Source of the DNA: Synechococcus sp. WH 5701
GTDB lineage: Bacteria; Cyanobacteriota; Cyanobacteriia; PCC-6307; Cyanobiaceae
DNA: 64,000 nucleotides
Direction of reading: 5' to 3'
NCBI RefSeq assembly: GCF_000153045.1
Contig: NZ_CH724159.1
Coordinates: forward strand, 1,475,513-1,539,512
This document shows positions 29,812 to 37,742 of this stretch, piece by piece. Both the position numbers and the translations under genes were made by a program. Numbering within the stretch: position 1 is the stretch's first letter; the number at the start of each line of letters is the position of its first letter. The notes beneath the pieces were generated by a model. That model had not been told where the DNA came from. It worked only from the letters and a program-made list of their open reading frames with translations, and did not search any database.

Positions 29812-30476
29812 GTGGGCCTCTGATCCTCCTGGTGGGGGAGGAGGCCGAAGCGATGGCCCCTCGGCTGGAGGCCTCCGGTTACCGCACGGCGCCGGTGGGA
29901 GCCCTGCCCGATCCGCCGGCGGCGGTGCTGGTGTCGGGAGCCGATGGGGTGGCCACGATTCCGGCCCTGCGCATGATCCTGGAGGACGTGCCGATCCTGC
30001 TGGATCTGGTCTGCGACAGCGTCGAGGCCCGCTCCCTCTGCTTCAGCTCCGGCGCCGACGATTTCTGGCTCTCCAGCGCCGGCGGCAGCGACCTGCTAAT
30101 GCGCCTGCGCCTGCTGCTGCAGATCCGCGGCGACATCCGCGGCCAGGTGCCGCCCCTGCAGCTCGCCGACCTGAGCCTGGATCCCGCCACCCGGGACGTG
30201 CGGCGGGGGCGGCGTCCACTCGCGCTCACCGCCCGCGAATACCAGTTGCTGCTCACGCTGATGCGTCAGCCGGGCATGGTACTCAGCCGCGAGCAAATCC
30301 TCGCTGAGGTGTGGAACGACCAGCAGGGGACCGCCAGCAACGTGGTGGAGGTGTATGTCCGCTACCTGCGCCAGAAGCTGGAGGAACACGGCGAGCGGCG
30401 GCTGATCCACACCGTGCGCGGGCGGGGGTACTGCCTCTGCGAGCGCGTCCCACGCCCGGAACGCCCCGCCCCATGA
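29808..30476 (+). CDS. OmpR/PhoB-type regulator with degenerate receiver domain
   Basis: The 222-residue protein has a receiver-like N terminus (about 1-110) and a clear winged-helix DNA-binding domain (about 118-215: [56 protein letters not shown]). The receiver lacks the usual acidic pair after strand 1 (LLVGEEAEA replaces a VVDDE motif), the expected phosphoacceptor Asp ([10 protein letters not shown] region) and the conserved Lys. It therefore probably works without phosphorylation, like atypical regulators of the NblR type. It is sandwiched between nadK and DUF192 by ATGA overlaps. Confidence 0.82.
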   Translation: MSGPLILLVGEEAEAMAPRLEASGYRTAPVGALPDPPAAVLVSGADGVATIPALRMILEDVPILLDLVCDSVEARSLCFSSGADDFWLSSAGGSDLLMRLRLLLQIRGDIRGQVPPLQLADLSLDPATRDVRRGRRPLALTAREYQLLLTLMRQPGMVLSREQILAEVWNDQQGTASNVVEVYVRYLRQKLEEHGERRLIHTVRGRGYCLCERVPRPERPAP

Positions 30477-30982
30477 CCCAGGCCCGGCTGCTGGCGCCGC
30501 TGGGGGTGGCGCTGGGTGCCCTCACCCTTGGCGCCCCCCGGGCTCTTGGTGGGGAGAGTCGAGCGCAGGCTCCGCCCCAGGTGCTGCCGCTGGAGGCGGA
30601 GTGGTGCCTGGAGGGAACCTCAGGCGGCTGCATCCAGCTGGAGGTGCCCAGGAGCCAGCGCCAGTACAGCCTGGGGCTGATGCAGCGCCCGCCGCTGGGG
30701 CCCCTGCGGGGGATGTGGTTCCGCTTCGATCCCCCCGAGCCGGCGCGCTTCTGGATGCACCAGACCATCAGCCCGCTCGACATGATCTTTCTGCGCGAGG
30801 GACGGGTGATCGCCATCGAGGCCGCGGCACAGCCCTGCCCGCGCCTGCCCTGCCGCAGTTATGGGCCCCAGGAACCCGCCGATGGGGTGGTGGAGCTGGA
30901 TGCCGGCGAAGCGGCCCGCCTCGGCGTTGTTGTGGGCACCCCGGCGCCGATCCGCTGGCTCAATCGACCCGGCGCCCCTTGA
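30473..30982 (+). CDS. DUF192-family exported protein
   Basis: The 169-residue protein has a signal peptide (about 1-26, ending near ALGGES), then a DUF192 beta-barrel core: SQRQYSLGLMQRPPLGPLRG, MWFRFDPPEPARFWMHQT, ISPLDMIFLREGRVIAIE, with four Cys in the middle (PCPRLPCRSY). The family is widespread but uncharacterised and often predicted to be periplasmic. ATG 30473 overlaps the regulator stop. Its 3' end overlaps the convergent cobL gene by 23 bases. Confidence 0.85.
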   Translation: MTQARLLAPLGVALGALTLGAPRALGGESRAQAPPQVLPLEAEWCLEGTSGGCIQLEVPRSQRQYSLGLMQRPPLGPLRGMWFRFDPPEPARFWMHQTISPLDMIFLREGRVIAIEAAAQPCPRLPCRSYGPQEPADGVVELDAGEAARLGVVVGTPAPIRWLNRPGAP

Positions 30983-32282
30983 GCACCAGCACCGGATTGA
31001 GTGGCGCCAGACGTGTGCCCTCCGCCAGGGGGGAACCCCGCCAGGCCTGCAGCTGACTCACCTGCACCCGCAGCCCGGCCCGCTCCAGCGGCGGCCGCAA
31101 CTGGGCGAGGGCTTCGAGGGTGGCCAGGGGAATCACCACCTGGCCGAGGGGCCGCAGGCGCCGCAGCACGATCTCCAGCAGCGCCAGACGCTGGCGACCG
31201 CCACCTCCGAGCAGCACCCGGTCGGGATCGGGGGGGCCGCCCTGCTCCAGCACACTGAGAGCGTCGCCTTCGAGCACCCCCGCCGGCGCCACACCGAGAC
31301 GTTCGGCATTGGCCCGGATCAGGGCCGCTGAACCGCCTCGCCGCTCCAGGGCCCAGAGCTCCAGGGCCGGGCGCAGGCGCAGGGCCTCCAGGCCCACCGA
31401 GCCCACCCCGGCCCCCACATCCCAGAGAACACCGCTGGCGGGCAGCTCCAGGTCGGCGAGCAACTGGATGCGCACCTCCCGCTTGGTCATCAGGCCGGGG
31501 CGATCGGTGTGCTGCAGCCAGAGGCCATCCTCGAGGCCGAACAGTGGCAGGCCGGCGGGATCGGGAGGGACCGGCGGCTCGGCGATCAGCAGCACCAGAT
31601 GCAGGGGATCGAGATCGGCCGGCAGCGCCGCCTGGGGCGCCAGCCGCTGCACCCGCTCCTGGGGGTGGCCGAGCCGCTCGCACAGCCAGAGCGCATAGGC
31701 CGCCTCCAGGCCGGAGGCAGCCAGGATCCGTCGCACCTCCTCGGCACCGCCGCGGCCGGGATCGGTGAGCACCGCCAGGGCGGCGGGTCGCCTCTGGAGG
31801 GCCGCCGCCAGGGGTTCGGGGTCGCGGCCATGCAGGCTGATCCAGCTGGCGTCCTGCCAGGGGCGACCGAGGCGGGCGAAGGCCAGCTGCAGGCTGGAGG
31901 GGGCGGGGTGAAAGCGCAGGCACTCGCGGGGAAAGCGATCCAGCAGCAGCCGGCTGATGCCGAACCAGAGCGGATCGCCACTGGCCAGCAGCACCACCGC
32001 CCAACCAGCAGCCAGAGCTTGCTCCAGCTGGGGAAAGAGCTGCTCGGGGCGATCACTGGCAATCAGCGCCGGCGGCTGAGCCGCATCCGCCAGGGCCTGG
32101 CGCAGCTCCGGCAGGAGGCGGGCCGGTGCCGCCACCAGCTCGGCCTGGCGCACCAGGGCCGCCGCCGGCGCTGGCAGCGAGGCCAGCCCAGCGGCGTCGG
32201 TGCCGATCACCTCAAGGCAGTGCGGCTGGTGCGGTGGGTGCACAGGGCGACTCCGGTGCGGCGGCTGGCCGGGCCTCGCCAT
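30960..32282 (-). CDS. cobL: Precorrin-6Y C5,15-methyltransferase (decarboxylating), CbiE-CbiT fusion
   Basis: About 440 residues with two domains. The CbiE-type tetrapyrrole methylase half (about 30-225) shows VIGTDAAGLASL, VVLLASGDPLWFGISRLLL and FHPAPSSLQLAFARLG. The CbiT half (about 250-440) starts TKREVRIQLLADLEL and has the SAM-binding LWDVGAGVGSVGLEAL. The enzyme adds two methyl groups and decarboxylates ring C acetate in corrin synthesis. ATG 32282 is used, but GTG 32210 (VIGTDAAGL) is closer to the family N terminus and would free the upstream region from low-complexity sequence. Confidence 0.92.
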   Translation of the reverse strand: MARPGQPPHRSRPVHPPHQPHCLEVIGTDAAGLASLPAPAAALVRQAELVAAPARLLPELRQALADAAQPPALIASDRPEQLFPQLEQALAAGWAVVLLASGDPLWFGISRLLLDRFPRECLRFHPAPSSLQLAFARLGRPWQDASWISLHGRDPEPLAAALQRRPAALAVLTDPGRGGAEEVRRILAASGLEAAYALWLCERLGHPQERVQRLAPQAALPADLDPLHLVLLIAEPPVPPDPAGLPLFGLEDGLWLQHTDRPGLMTKREVRIQLLADLELPASGVLWDVGAGVGSVGLEALRLRPALELWALERRGGSAALIRANAERLGVAPAGVLEGDALSVLEQGGPPDPDRVLLGGGGRQRLALLEIVLRRLRPLGQVVIPLATLEALAQLRPPLERAGLRVQVSQLQAWRGSPLAEGTRLAPLNPVLVLKGRRVD

Positions 32283-32305
32283 GATGCCCGCGAGTTGAAG
32301 CCGCC

Positions 32306-32551
32306 ATGGCCGCACCCGAGTCCCCCTCCCGCCGCCAGCGCGTGCATGAGCTGGCCCTGGCCCTGCTGGCCCGGCAGGCCGAAATCGAGCTGCTCAGCCC
32401 CGAAGCCACGGGCGGCGGCGGCGAGGAGGCCGGCCTCTGGCTGGAGCGCAACCGGCGGGTGGTGCTGCGCTACCAGGCGGTGGTGCGCTCGGCGATCACC
32501 CTCGATGCCCTGATCGAGCAGGAAGTGGCCCCCGGGGCGGGCCAGCTCTGA
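32306..32551 (+). CDS. Small conserved hypothetical protein
   Basis: An 81-residue helical protein, with SRRQRVHELALALLARQAEI and RRVVLRYQAVVRSAITLDAL segments flanking a Gly-rich loop. No known domain is recognised. It is divergent from cobL and ends 18 bases before the GH116 glycosidase gene, so it may lead that transcription unit. The codon use matches the neighbours, and the frame is closed by TGA directly before the next leader. Confidence 0.65.
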   Translation: MAAPESPSRRQRVHELALALLARQAEIELLSPEATGGGGEEAGLWLERNRRVVLRYQAVVRSAITLDALIEQEVAPGAGQL

Positions 32552-32569
32552 CAAGCTGGCGCCATCTCG

Positions 32570-35071
32570 ATGAGCACCATGGCTCCGTTCGGCCTGTCCG
32601 CCCTCTCCTCGCTGCTGCGGGGGTCCGGCACCGGTCGGCCCGCTCAGGCCCCCCCCGCCAGCTGGCAGCGGCCGATCGGCCAGGGCTGGGAGGCGCCCTA
32701 CACGGTGCGCTATGCCAGCAATCTCGACGACGGCCCCAACCACGGCGCGCCCCTCGGGGGCTTCGGTGCGGGCTGCATCGGCCGTGGGCCCGATGGCAGT
32801 TTCAACCTCTGGCATCTCGATGGCGGTGAGCACTGGTTCGGCGTATTGCCTGACTGCCAGTTCGCCCTCTTCGAGCACGACGGCACGGCGAGCCGGGCGC
32901 GGGCCCTGGCGATGGCGCCGGAGCGCGACGACTCCCGGCCGGAGGCCAGCGAGCGCCCCCTGGGCGGCTGGCAGTGGCTGGAGGGCGAGGCCGGGACCTA
33001 CGCCGCCCGCTACCCGCTCCACTGGTTCGATTACCAGGACAACTTCCACACCGAGGTCAGCTGCGAGGCCTTCAGTCCGATCCTCCCCGGCGACTACCAG
33101 CGCACCAGCTACCCGGTGGCCGTCTTCCGCTGGCGGCTGGCCAACTCCACCAAAAAGCCCCTGGATCTCTCGTTGCTGCTGAGCTGGCGCAACACCGTGG
33201 GCTGGTTCACCAACACCGATCCCAGCGCAGCCGTCACCTTCCGCGACGACGGCAGTCCGGAGCACAACTACCTGCCCGCCATCGGAGCGGGGGTGGGCCA
33301 GCGCAACCGCTTGATCGACGCTCCCGGCCTCAAGGGCGTGCTGCTGGAGGGGGCGCCCAGCCAGCCGATCGCCGAGGGGGAGGGTCAGTGGTGCCTGGCG
33401 GTGCCCGACCAGCTCGAGGGGGTGGAGGTGATGCGCTGCAGCCGCTGGGATCCCAGCGGTGATGGCGCCGAGATCTGGGAGCCCTTCGCCCGCGACGGAT
33501 CGATTCCCGACAGCAACAACGACCGCCGCAGCACCGGCAGCGAGCAGGCCAGCGCCGCGATCGCCCTGCGCCTGAGGCTTGAGCCGGGGGCTGAGATCGA
33601 GCTGCCGGTGGTGATCAGCTGGGACCTGCCCGTGACCGCCTTCGCCACCGGAACATCCGCCCTGCGCCGCTACACGGATTTCTTCGGGGCCGCGGGCACC
33701 AGCGCCGTCGCCATCGCCGCCGAGGCCCTGCGCGACTGGCGCCAGTGGCGCGACGCCATCGAGGCCTGGCAGCAACCAGTGCTGGAGCGCAGCGACCTGC
33801 CCGAGCCCCTGCGCATGGCCCTGCTCAACGAGCTCTACGACCTCACCAGCGGCGGCAGCCTCTGGACCGCCGCCAGCTCCACCGATCCCGTGGGTCGCTT
33901 CGGGGTGCTGGAGTGCCTCGACTACGCCTGGTACGAGAGCCTGGATGTGCGGCTGTACGGCTCTTTCGCCCTGCTGCAGCTCTGGCCCGAACTCGACAAG
34001 GCGGTGCTGCGCAGCTTCGCCCGCGCGATTCCCGCCGCCGATGCCACCCCCCGGCCGATCGGCTGGTATTTCACCCAGGGGCGGGGTCGGGTGGAAGCGC
34101 CACGGAAGGTCGCCGGCGCCACCCCCCACGACCTGGGGGCCCCCAACGAGCGGCCGTTCGACGCCACCAACTACACCGCGTATCAAGACTGCAACCTCTG
34201 GAAGGATCTGGCCTCCGACTTCGTGCTGCAGGTGTGGCGCACCTTCAGCCTGGCGCCCACCGGCGAGGATCTGCGCTTCCTGGCCGACTGCTGGCCGGCG
34301 GTGGTGGAGGCCCTGCGCTATCTCAAGCAGTTCGACGTCAACGACGACGGCCTGCCCGACAACGGCGGCGCACCGGATCAGACCTTCGACGACTGGCCAC
34401 TGCAGGGGGTGAGCGCTTACTGCGGTGCACTCTGGATCGCGGCGCTGGAGGCGGCCCTGGCCATGGCCCAGCGCCTGCAGCTCGACCTCGGCCTCGACAC
34501 CGGCGCCGAGCAGCGGGAATTCGGCAGCTGGCTGGAGCCCTCCCGGGCGAATTTCGATCGGCTGCTCTGGAATGGGGAGTACTACCGCATCGATGCCGGC
34601 AGCGGCACACCGGTGGTGATGGCCGATCAGCTCTGCGGCGACTTCTACGCCCGGTTGCTGGGGCTGCCGCAGGTGGTCAGCGACGAGCGGGCCCTCTCCT
34701 CGCTGAAGGCGATCCGTGAGGCCTGCTTTGAGCGCTTCGAAGGCGGGCGGCTGGGGGTGGCCAACGGCCTGCGCCGCGACGGCACACCGCTCGACCCCAA
34801 AGGCACCCACCCACTGGAGGTGTGGACCGGCATCAATTTCGGCCTGGCGGCCTACTACCGCCTGATGGGCCAGACCGACACCGCCCTGGCGATCACCAGC
34901 GCCGTGGTGGGCCAGGTGTATGCGGGGGGGCTGCAGTTCCGCACCCCCGAGGCGATCACGGCGGTGGGCACGTTCCGGGCCTGCCACTACCTGCGGGCGA
35001 TGGCGATCTGGGCCCTCTGGGCCACCCACACAGACTGGCAGCCGATCCCCGGCGCTGAACGCGAACCATGA
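32570..35071 (+). CDS. GH116-type glycosidase (bile acid beta-glucosidase/glucosylceramidase-like)
   Basis: The 833-residue protein matches the non-lysosomal glucosylceramidase (GBA2) type. The N-terminal beta-sandwich has GAPLGGFGAGCIGRGPDGSF, FQDN-like WFDYQDNFHTEV and YPVAVFRW. The C-terminal (alpha/alpha)6 barrel has FGVLECLDYAWYESLDV, with the probable nucleophile Glu448, QTFDDWPLQGVSAYCG with the acid/base candidates Asp607/Asp608, and HPLEVWTGINFGLAAYY. No signal peptide is visible, so a cytosolic role on beta-glucosides is likely; the substrate is unknown. It overlaps the DUF3122 start by four bases. Confidence 0.92.
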   Translation: MSTMAPFGLSALSSLLRGSGTGRPAQAPPASWQRPIGQGWEAPYTVRYASNLDDGPNHGAPLGGFGAGCIGRGPDGSFNLWHLDGGEHWFGVLPDCQFALFEHDGTASRARALAMAPERDDSRPEASERPLGGWQWLEGEAGTYAARYPLHWFDYQDNFHTEVSCEAFSPILPGDYQRTSYPVAVFRWRLANSTKKPLDLSLLLSWRNTVGWFTNTDPSAAVTFRDDGSPEHNYLPAIGAGVGQRNRLIDAPGLKGVLLEGAPSQPIAEGEGQWCLAVPDQLEGVEVMRCSRWDPSGDGAEIWEPFARDGSIPDSNNDRRSTGSEQASAAIALRLRLEPGAEIELPVVISWDLPVTAFATGTSALRRYTDFFGAAGTSAVAIAAEALRDWRQWRDAIEAWQQPVLERSDLPEPLRMALLNELYDLTSGGSLWTAASSTDPVGRFGVLECLDYAWYESLDVRLYGSFALLQLWPELDKAVLRSFARAIPAADATPRPIGWYFTQGRGRVEAPRKVAGATPHDLGAPNERPFDATNYTAYQDCNLWKDLASDFVLQVWRTFSLAPTGEDLRFLADCWPAVVEALRYLKQFDVNDDGLPDNGGAPDQTFDDWPLQGVSAYCGALWIAALEAALAMAQRLQLDLGLDTGAEQREFGSWLEPSRANFDRLLWNGEYYRIDAGSGTPVVMADQLCGDFYARLLGLPQVVSDERALSSLKAIREACFERFEGGRLGVANGLRRDGTPLDPKGTHPLEVWTGINFGLAAYYRLMGQTDTALAITSAVVGQVYAGGLQFRTPEAITAVGTFRACHYLRAMAIWALWATHTDWQPIPGAEREP

Positions 35072-35577
35072 GGCGGCTGATCCGCCGCGCCGGCCGGCTG
35101 CTCCTGGCCTTGGGGCTGGTGCTGGGGTGCCTTCTGACCTTGCCAACCAGTCCAGTGCTGGCGCAACTGCACGAGCACCCCAGCGAAACTGGCAGCCCCG
35201 TGCTGCGCAGCCTGGTGAGCCTGCGCGACCTCGATGACCAGGCCTGGCAGCTGGTGGCCTTCCGCGACGGTGCGCCCGAAGCGCCCCTGCGTCTGCGGGT
35301 GGTGGGCTACCCCGGCAAGGTGCGCCTGGATCACCCCACCTCTCTGCAGGTGCGTTCGGGTCCGTTCCAGTGGCTGCTGAGCGACGTGACCCTGGAGAGT
35401 CCAGCGCTGGGCAACGACGGCCGCTCCGCCGCCGCCGAATTCGATCTGAGCCCCTTGCTGGCGGAACTGAGCCAGGACCGGCCGCTGCGCTTGCGGCTGC
35501 CGGGTGTGTTCACGGAGTTGCCGGTGCCACCCTTCGTGGTGGCCGAGTGGCGCAGCCTGGGCGGAGCTCAGGCTTGA
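35068..35577 (+). CDS. DUF3122-family exported protein
   Basis: The 169-residue protein has a signal peptide (hydrophobic residues 9-26, then TSPVLAQL) and the DUF3122 pattern of short beta strands: RSLVSLRDLDDQAWQLVAFR, LRLRVVGYPG, LQVRSGPFQWLLSDVTLE, LPPFVVAEW. It is restricted mainly to cyanobacteria and of unknown function. Its start overlaps the glycosidase stop (ATGA) and its stop overlaps the ribD start, suggesting operon translation. Confidence 0.8.
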   Translation: MRRLIRRAGRLLLALGLVLGCLLTLPTSPVLAQLHEHPSETGSPVLRSLVSLRDLDDQAWQLVAFRDGAPEAPLRLRVVGYPGKVRLDHPTSLQVRSGPFQWLLSDVTLESPALGNDGRSAAAEFDLSPLLAELSQDRPLRLRLPGVFTELPVPPFVVAEWRSLGGAQA

Positions 35578-36668
35578 GCAGGGGGCGCCCCTGGAGCGCC
35601 TGGATGGAGCGGGCCCTCGGTCTGGCCGCCCTGGCGCAGGGCCGCACCAGCCCCAACCCCCTGGTGGGCGCGCTGGTGCTCGACGCCAACGGCCTGCTGG
35701 TGGGGGAGGGCTTCCACGCCGCCGCTGGCAGGCCCCACGCTGAGGTGGGGGCCCTGGCCCAGGCGGGAGAGCGGGCCCGGGGGGGCACGTTGGTGGTGAC
35801 CCTGGAGCCCTGCTGCCACCACGGCCGCACGCCCCCCTGCAGCGAGGCCGTGATCGCCGCAGGAATCCGGCGGGTGATCGTGGCGATGGAGGACCCCGAT
35901 CCGCGGGTGGCGGGCCAGGGCATCGAGGCACTGCGCCAGGCCGGGGCGGAGGTGTTGGTGGGGGTGCGCCAGAGCGAGGCCCGGAACCTGAATGCCGCCT
36001 TCTGTCACCGGCTGCGCAGCGGCCGGCCACTGGGGATTCTGAAATGGGCGATGAGCGTGGACGGGCGCACAGCCCTGCCCAACGGCGCAAGCCAGTGGAT
36101 CAGCGGACCAGCGTCAAGGGAGTGGGTGCACCGGCTGCGGGCCCGCTGCGATGCGGTGATCGTGGGGGGCGGCACCCTGCGCACCGATGACCCCCTGCTC
36201 ACCAGCCGCGGCCGGCGGGCGATCGAGCCGCTGCGGGTGGTGATCAGCCGCGAGCTGGGGCTGCCTGAGCAGGCCCAGCTCTGGGACCAGAGCACAGCCC
36301 CGACCCTGGTGGCCCATGGGCCGGAGGCGCCGGAGCCCGATCGGCTCCAGCTGGATGCGCTCGGGGTGGAGCGGCTGGAGCTGGCCGGCTGCGAACCGCT
36401 GGAGCTGATGGAGGCCCTGGCCCAGCGGGGCTGCAACCAGGTGCTGTGGGAGTGCGGCCCCAGCCTGGCGGCGGCGGCCCTGCGCCAGGGCTGTGTGCAG
36501 CGGGTGGCGGCGGTGATGGCGCCGAAGCTGCTGGGGGGCACCGCCGCCCGCACGCCCCTGGGGGACCTGCAGCTGAACTCGATGGCCATGGCACTCCCCT
36601 GGCGGGAGCAGGGTCTGAGCCGCTCGGGCGACGATTTGATCTGGGAGCTGAACGGGCCGGAGAGCTGA
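35574..36668 (+). CDS. ribD: Riboflavin biosynthesis deaminase/reductase RibD
   Basis: About 364 residues, with the N-terminal deaminase zinc site (NPLVGALVLD, RPHAEVGALAQAG, EPCCHHGRTPPCSEA) and the C-terminal NADPH reductase domain (RPLGILKWAMSVDGRTAL, DAVIVGGGTLRTDDPLLT, LWECGPSLAAAAL). It performs two successive steps from the GTP cyclohydrolase II product to the ribityl-lumazine precursor. TTG 35574 overlaps the previous stop (TTGA); ATG 35604, with GGAG upstream, is an equally credible start. ribF lies about 9 kb upstream on the other strand. Confidence 0.94.
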   Translation: MSRGRPWSAWMERALGLAALAQGRTSPNPLVGALVLDANGLLVGEGFHAAAGRPHAEVGALAQAGERARGGTLVVTLEPCCHHGRTPPCSEAVIAAGIRRVIVAMEDPDPRVAGQGIEALRQAGAEVLVGVRQSEARNLNAAFCHRLRSGRPLGILKWAMSVDGRTALPNGASQWISGPASREWVHRLRARCDAVIVGGGTLRTDDPLLTSRGRRAIEPLRVVISRELGLPEQAQLWDQSTAPTLVAHGPEAPEPDRLQLDALGVERLELAGCEPLELMEALAQRGCNQVLWECGPSLAAAALRQGCVQRVAAVMAPKLLGGTAARTPLGDLQLNSMAMALPWREQGLSRSGDDLIWELNGPES

Positions 36669-36700
36669 AGGTGCCAGGACACCCTCCTTAGATTCTCGGC

Positions 36701-37735
36701 ATGATCAACCAGCTCCAGCTGCGCCTGCCGATCCCCCTGCTGGGGATCCTGCTGGCGGCGGGCGTGTGGTTGGCCCTGCAGCTGCTGGGCCGGAGGCTCC
36801 CCAATGGATCGCTGGGCCGCGCCCTGGTGCTGCGCAGCCGGTTGAGCCTGGCGCTCACGATCCTGGTGAGCACCAGCGCCTGGTGGCTGCTGACGCTGCT
36901 GGACCCCGAGCTGCTGCCACTGCCCCGGGGCGGCGCCGAAGTGCGCGATGAGCTGATCTTTTTCGGTCTGATCTGGACGCTGCTGCGCTGGAAGAGCGAG
37001 ATCTGGCGCCAGGCCGACACCTACTCGCAGCAAGTGTTCCCGAGTCTCCCCCAGCGCGACCGGCTGTTCCTCTTCGATATCAGCGACAAGCTGTTCACGA
37101 TGCTGGTGGTGGTGATCATCGGCCTGAAGTTGCTGCGGCTGCTGGGCACCCCCACCGCCTTGCTGGCCACCGCCGGGGGCTTCGGTGCCGCGGCCCTGGG
37201 TTTCGGCGCTCGCACGATCGTGGAAAATGGATTAAGTGGCATCAGCCTCTACATCAACCGGCCCTTCGTGGTGGGGGATTTCATCCGGATTCCCTCGGAA
37301 GATCTGAATGGCACCGTTCAGACGATCAGCTGGTTCTACACCGAGCTGCGTGATCCGGAGCGGCAGCCGATCTTCATTCCCAATTCGATCTTCACCATCA
37401 AGCCGATCATCAACATCGCCCGGATCGACAGCCGGCGGGTCTGGATCGACTTCGGCCTCCGCTACGACGACCGGGCCGCGATCGAGCCGATCATCGCCGA
37501 GCTGCGGGAGCAGCTGGAGTCGAATACGAGGATCGATCATCAGAAGGCACCGGCGGTTCATTTCGTGGGTTACGGGGATTCGAGCCTGAACCTGCGGCTG
37601 CTCTGCTACGTGGCCAGTGGCGACATCCAGGCGGCCTGGGATCTGCAGCAGGAGCTGTTGCTGCGCATCGGTGAGGTGGTGGAGAAGCATCAGGCGGGAA
37701 TGCCCTTCCCCACCCACACCCTGATCAGGGGCTGA
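36701..37735 (+). CDS. MscS-family mechanosensitive channel
   Basis: The 344-residue protein has three or four N-terminal membrane helices (about residues 10-28, 45-68, 85-97, 130-150), the pore-lining LLATAGGFGAAALGFGART, then the soluble beta domain RPFVVGDFIRI, with GTVQTISWFYTELRDPE and PIFIPNSIFTIKPIIN. Channels of this family release solutes under hypo-osmotic shock. It follows ribD by 32 bases and precedes the PGM1-like ligase by seven. Confidence 0.9.
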   Translation: MINQLQLRLPIPLLGILLAAGVWLALQLLGRRLPNGSLGRALVLRSRLSLALTILVSTSAWWLLTLLDPELLPLPRGGAEVRDELIFFGLIWTLLRWKSEIWRQADTYSQQVFPSLPQRDRLFLFDISDKLFTMLVVVIIGLKLLRLLGTPTALLATAGGFGAAALGFGARTIVENGLSGISLYINRPFVVGDFIRIPSEDLNGTVQTISWFYTELRDPERQPIFIPNSIFTIKPIINIARIDSRRVWIDFGLRYDDRAAIEPIIAELREQLESNTRIDHQKAPAVHFVGYGDSSLNLRLLCYVASGDIQAAWDLQQELLLRIGEVVEKHQAGMPFPTHTLIRG

Positions 37736-37742
37736 TCCCGCC

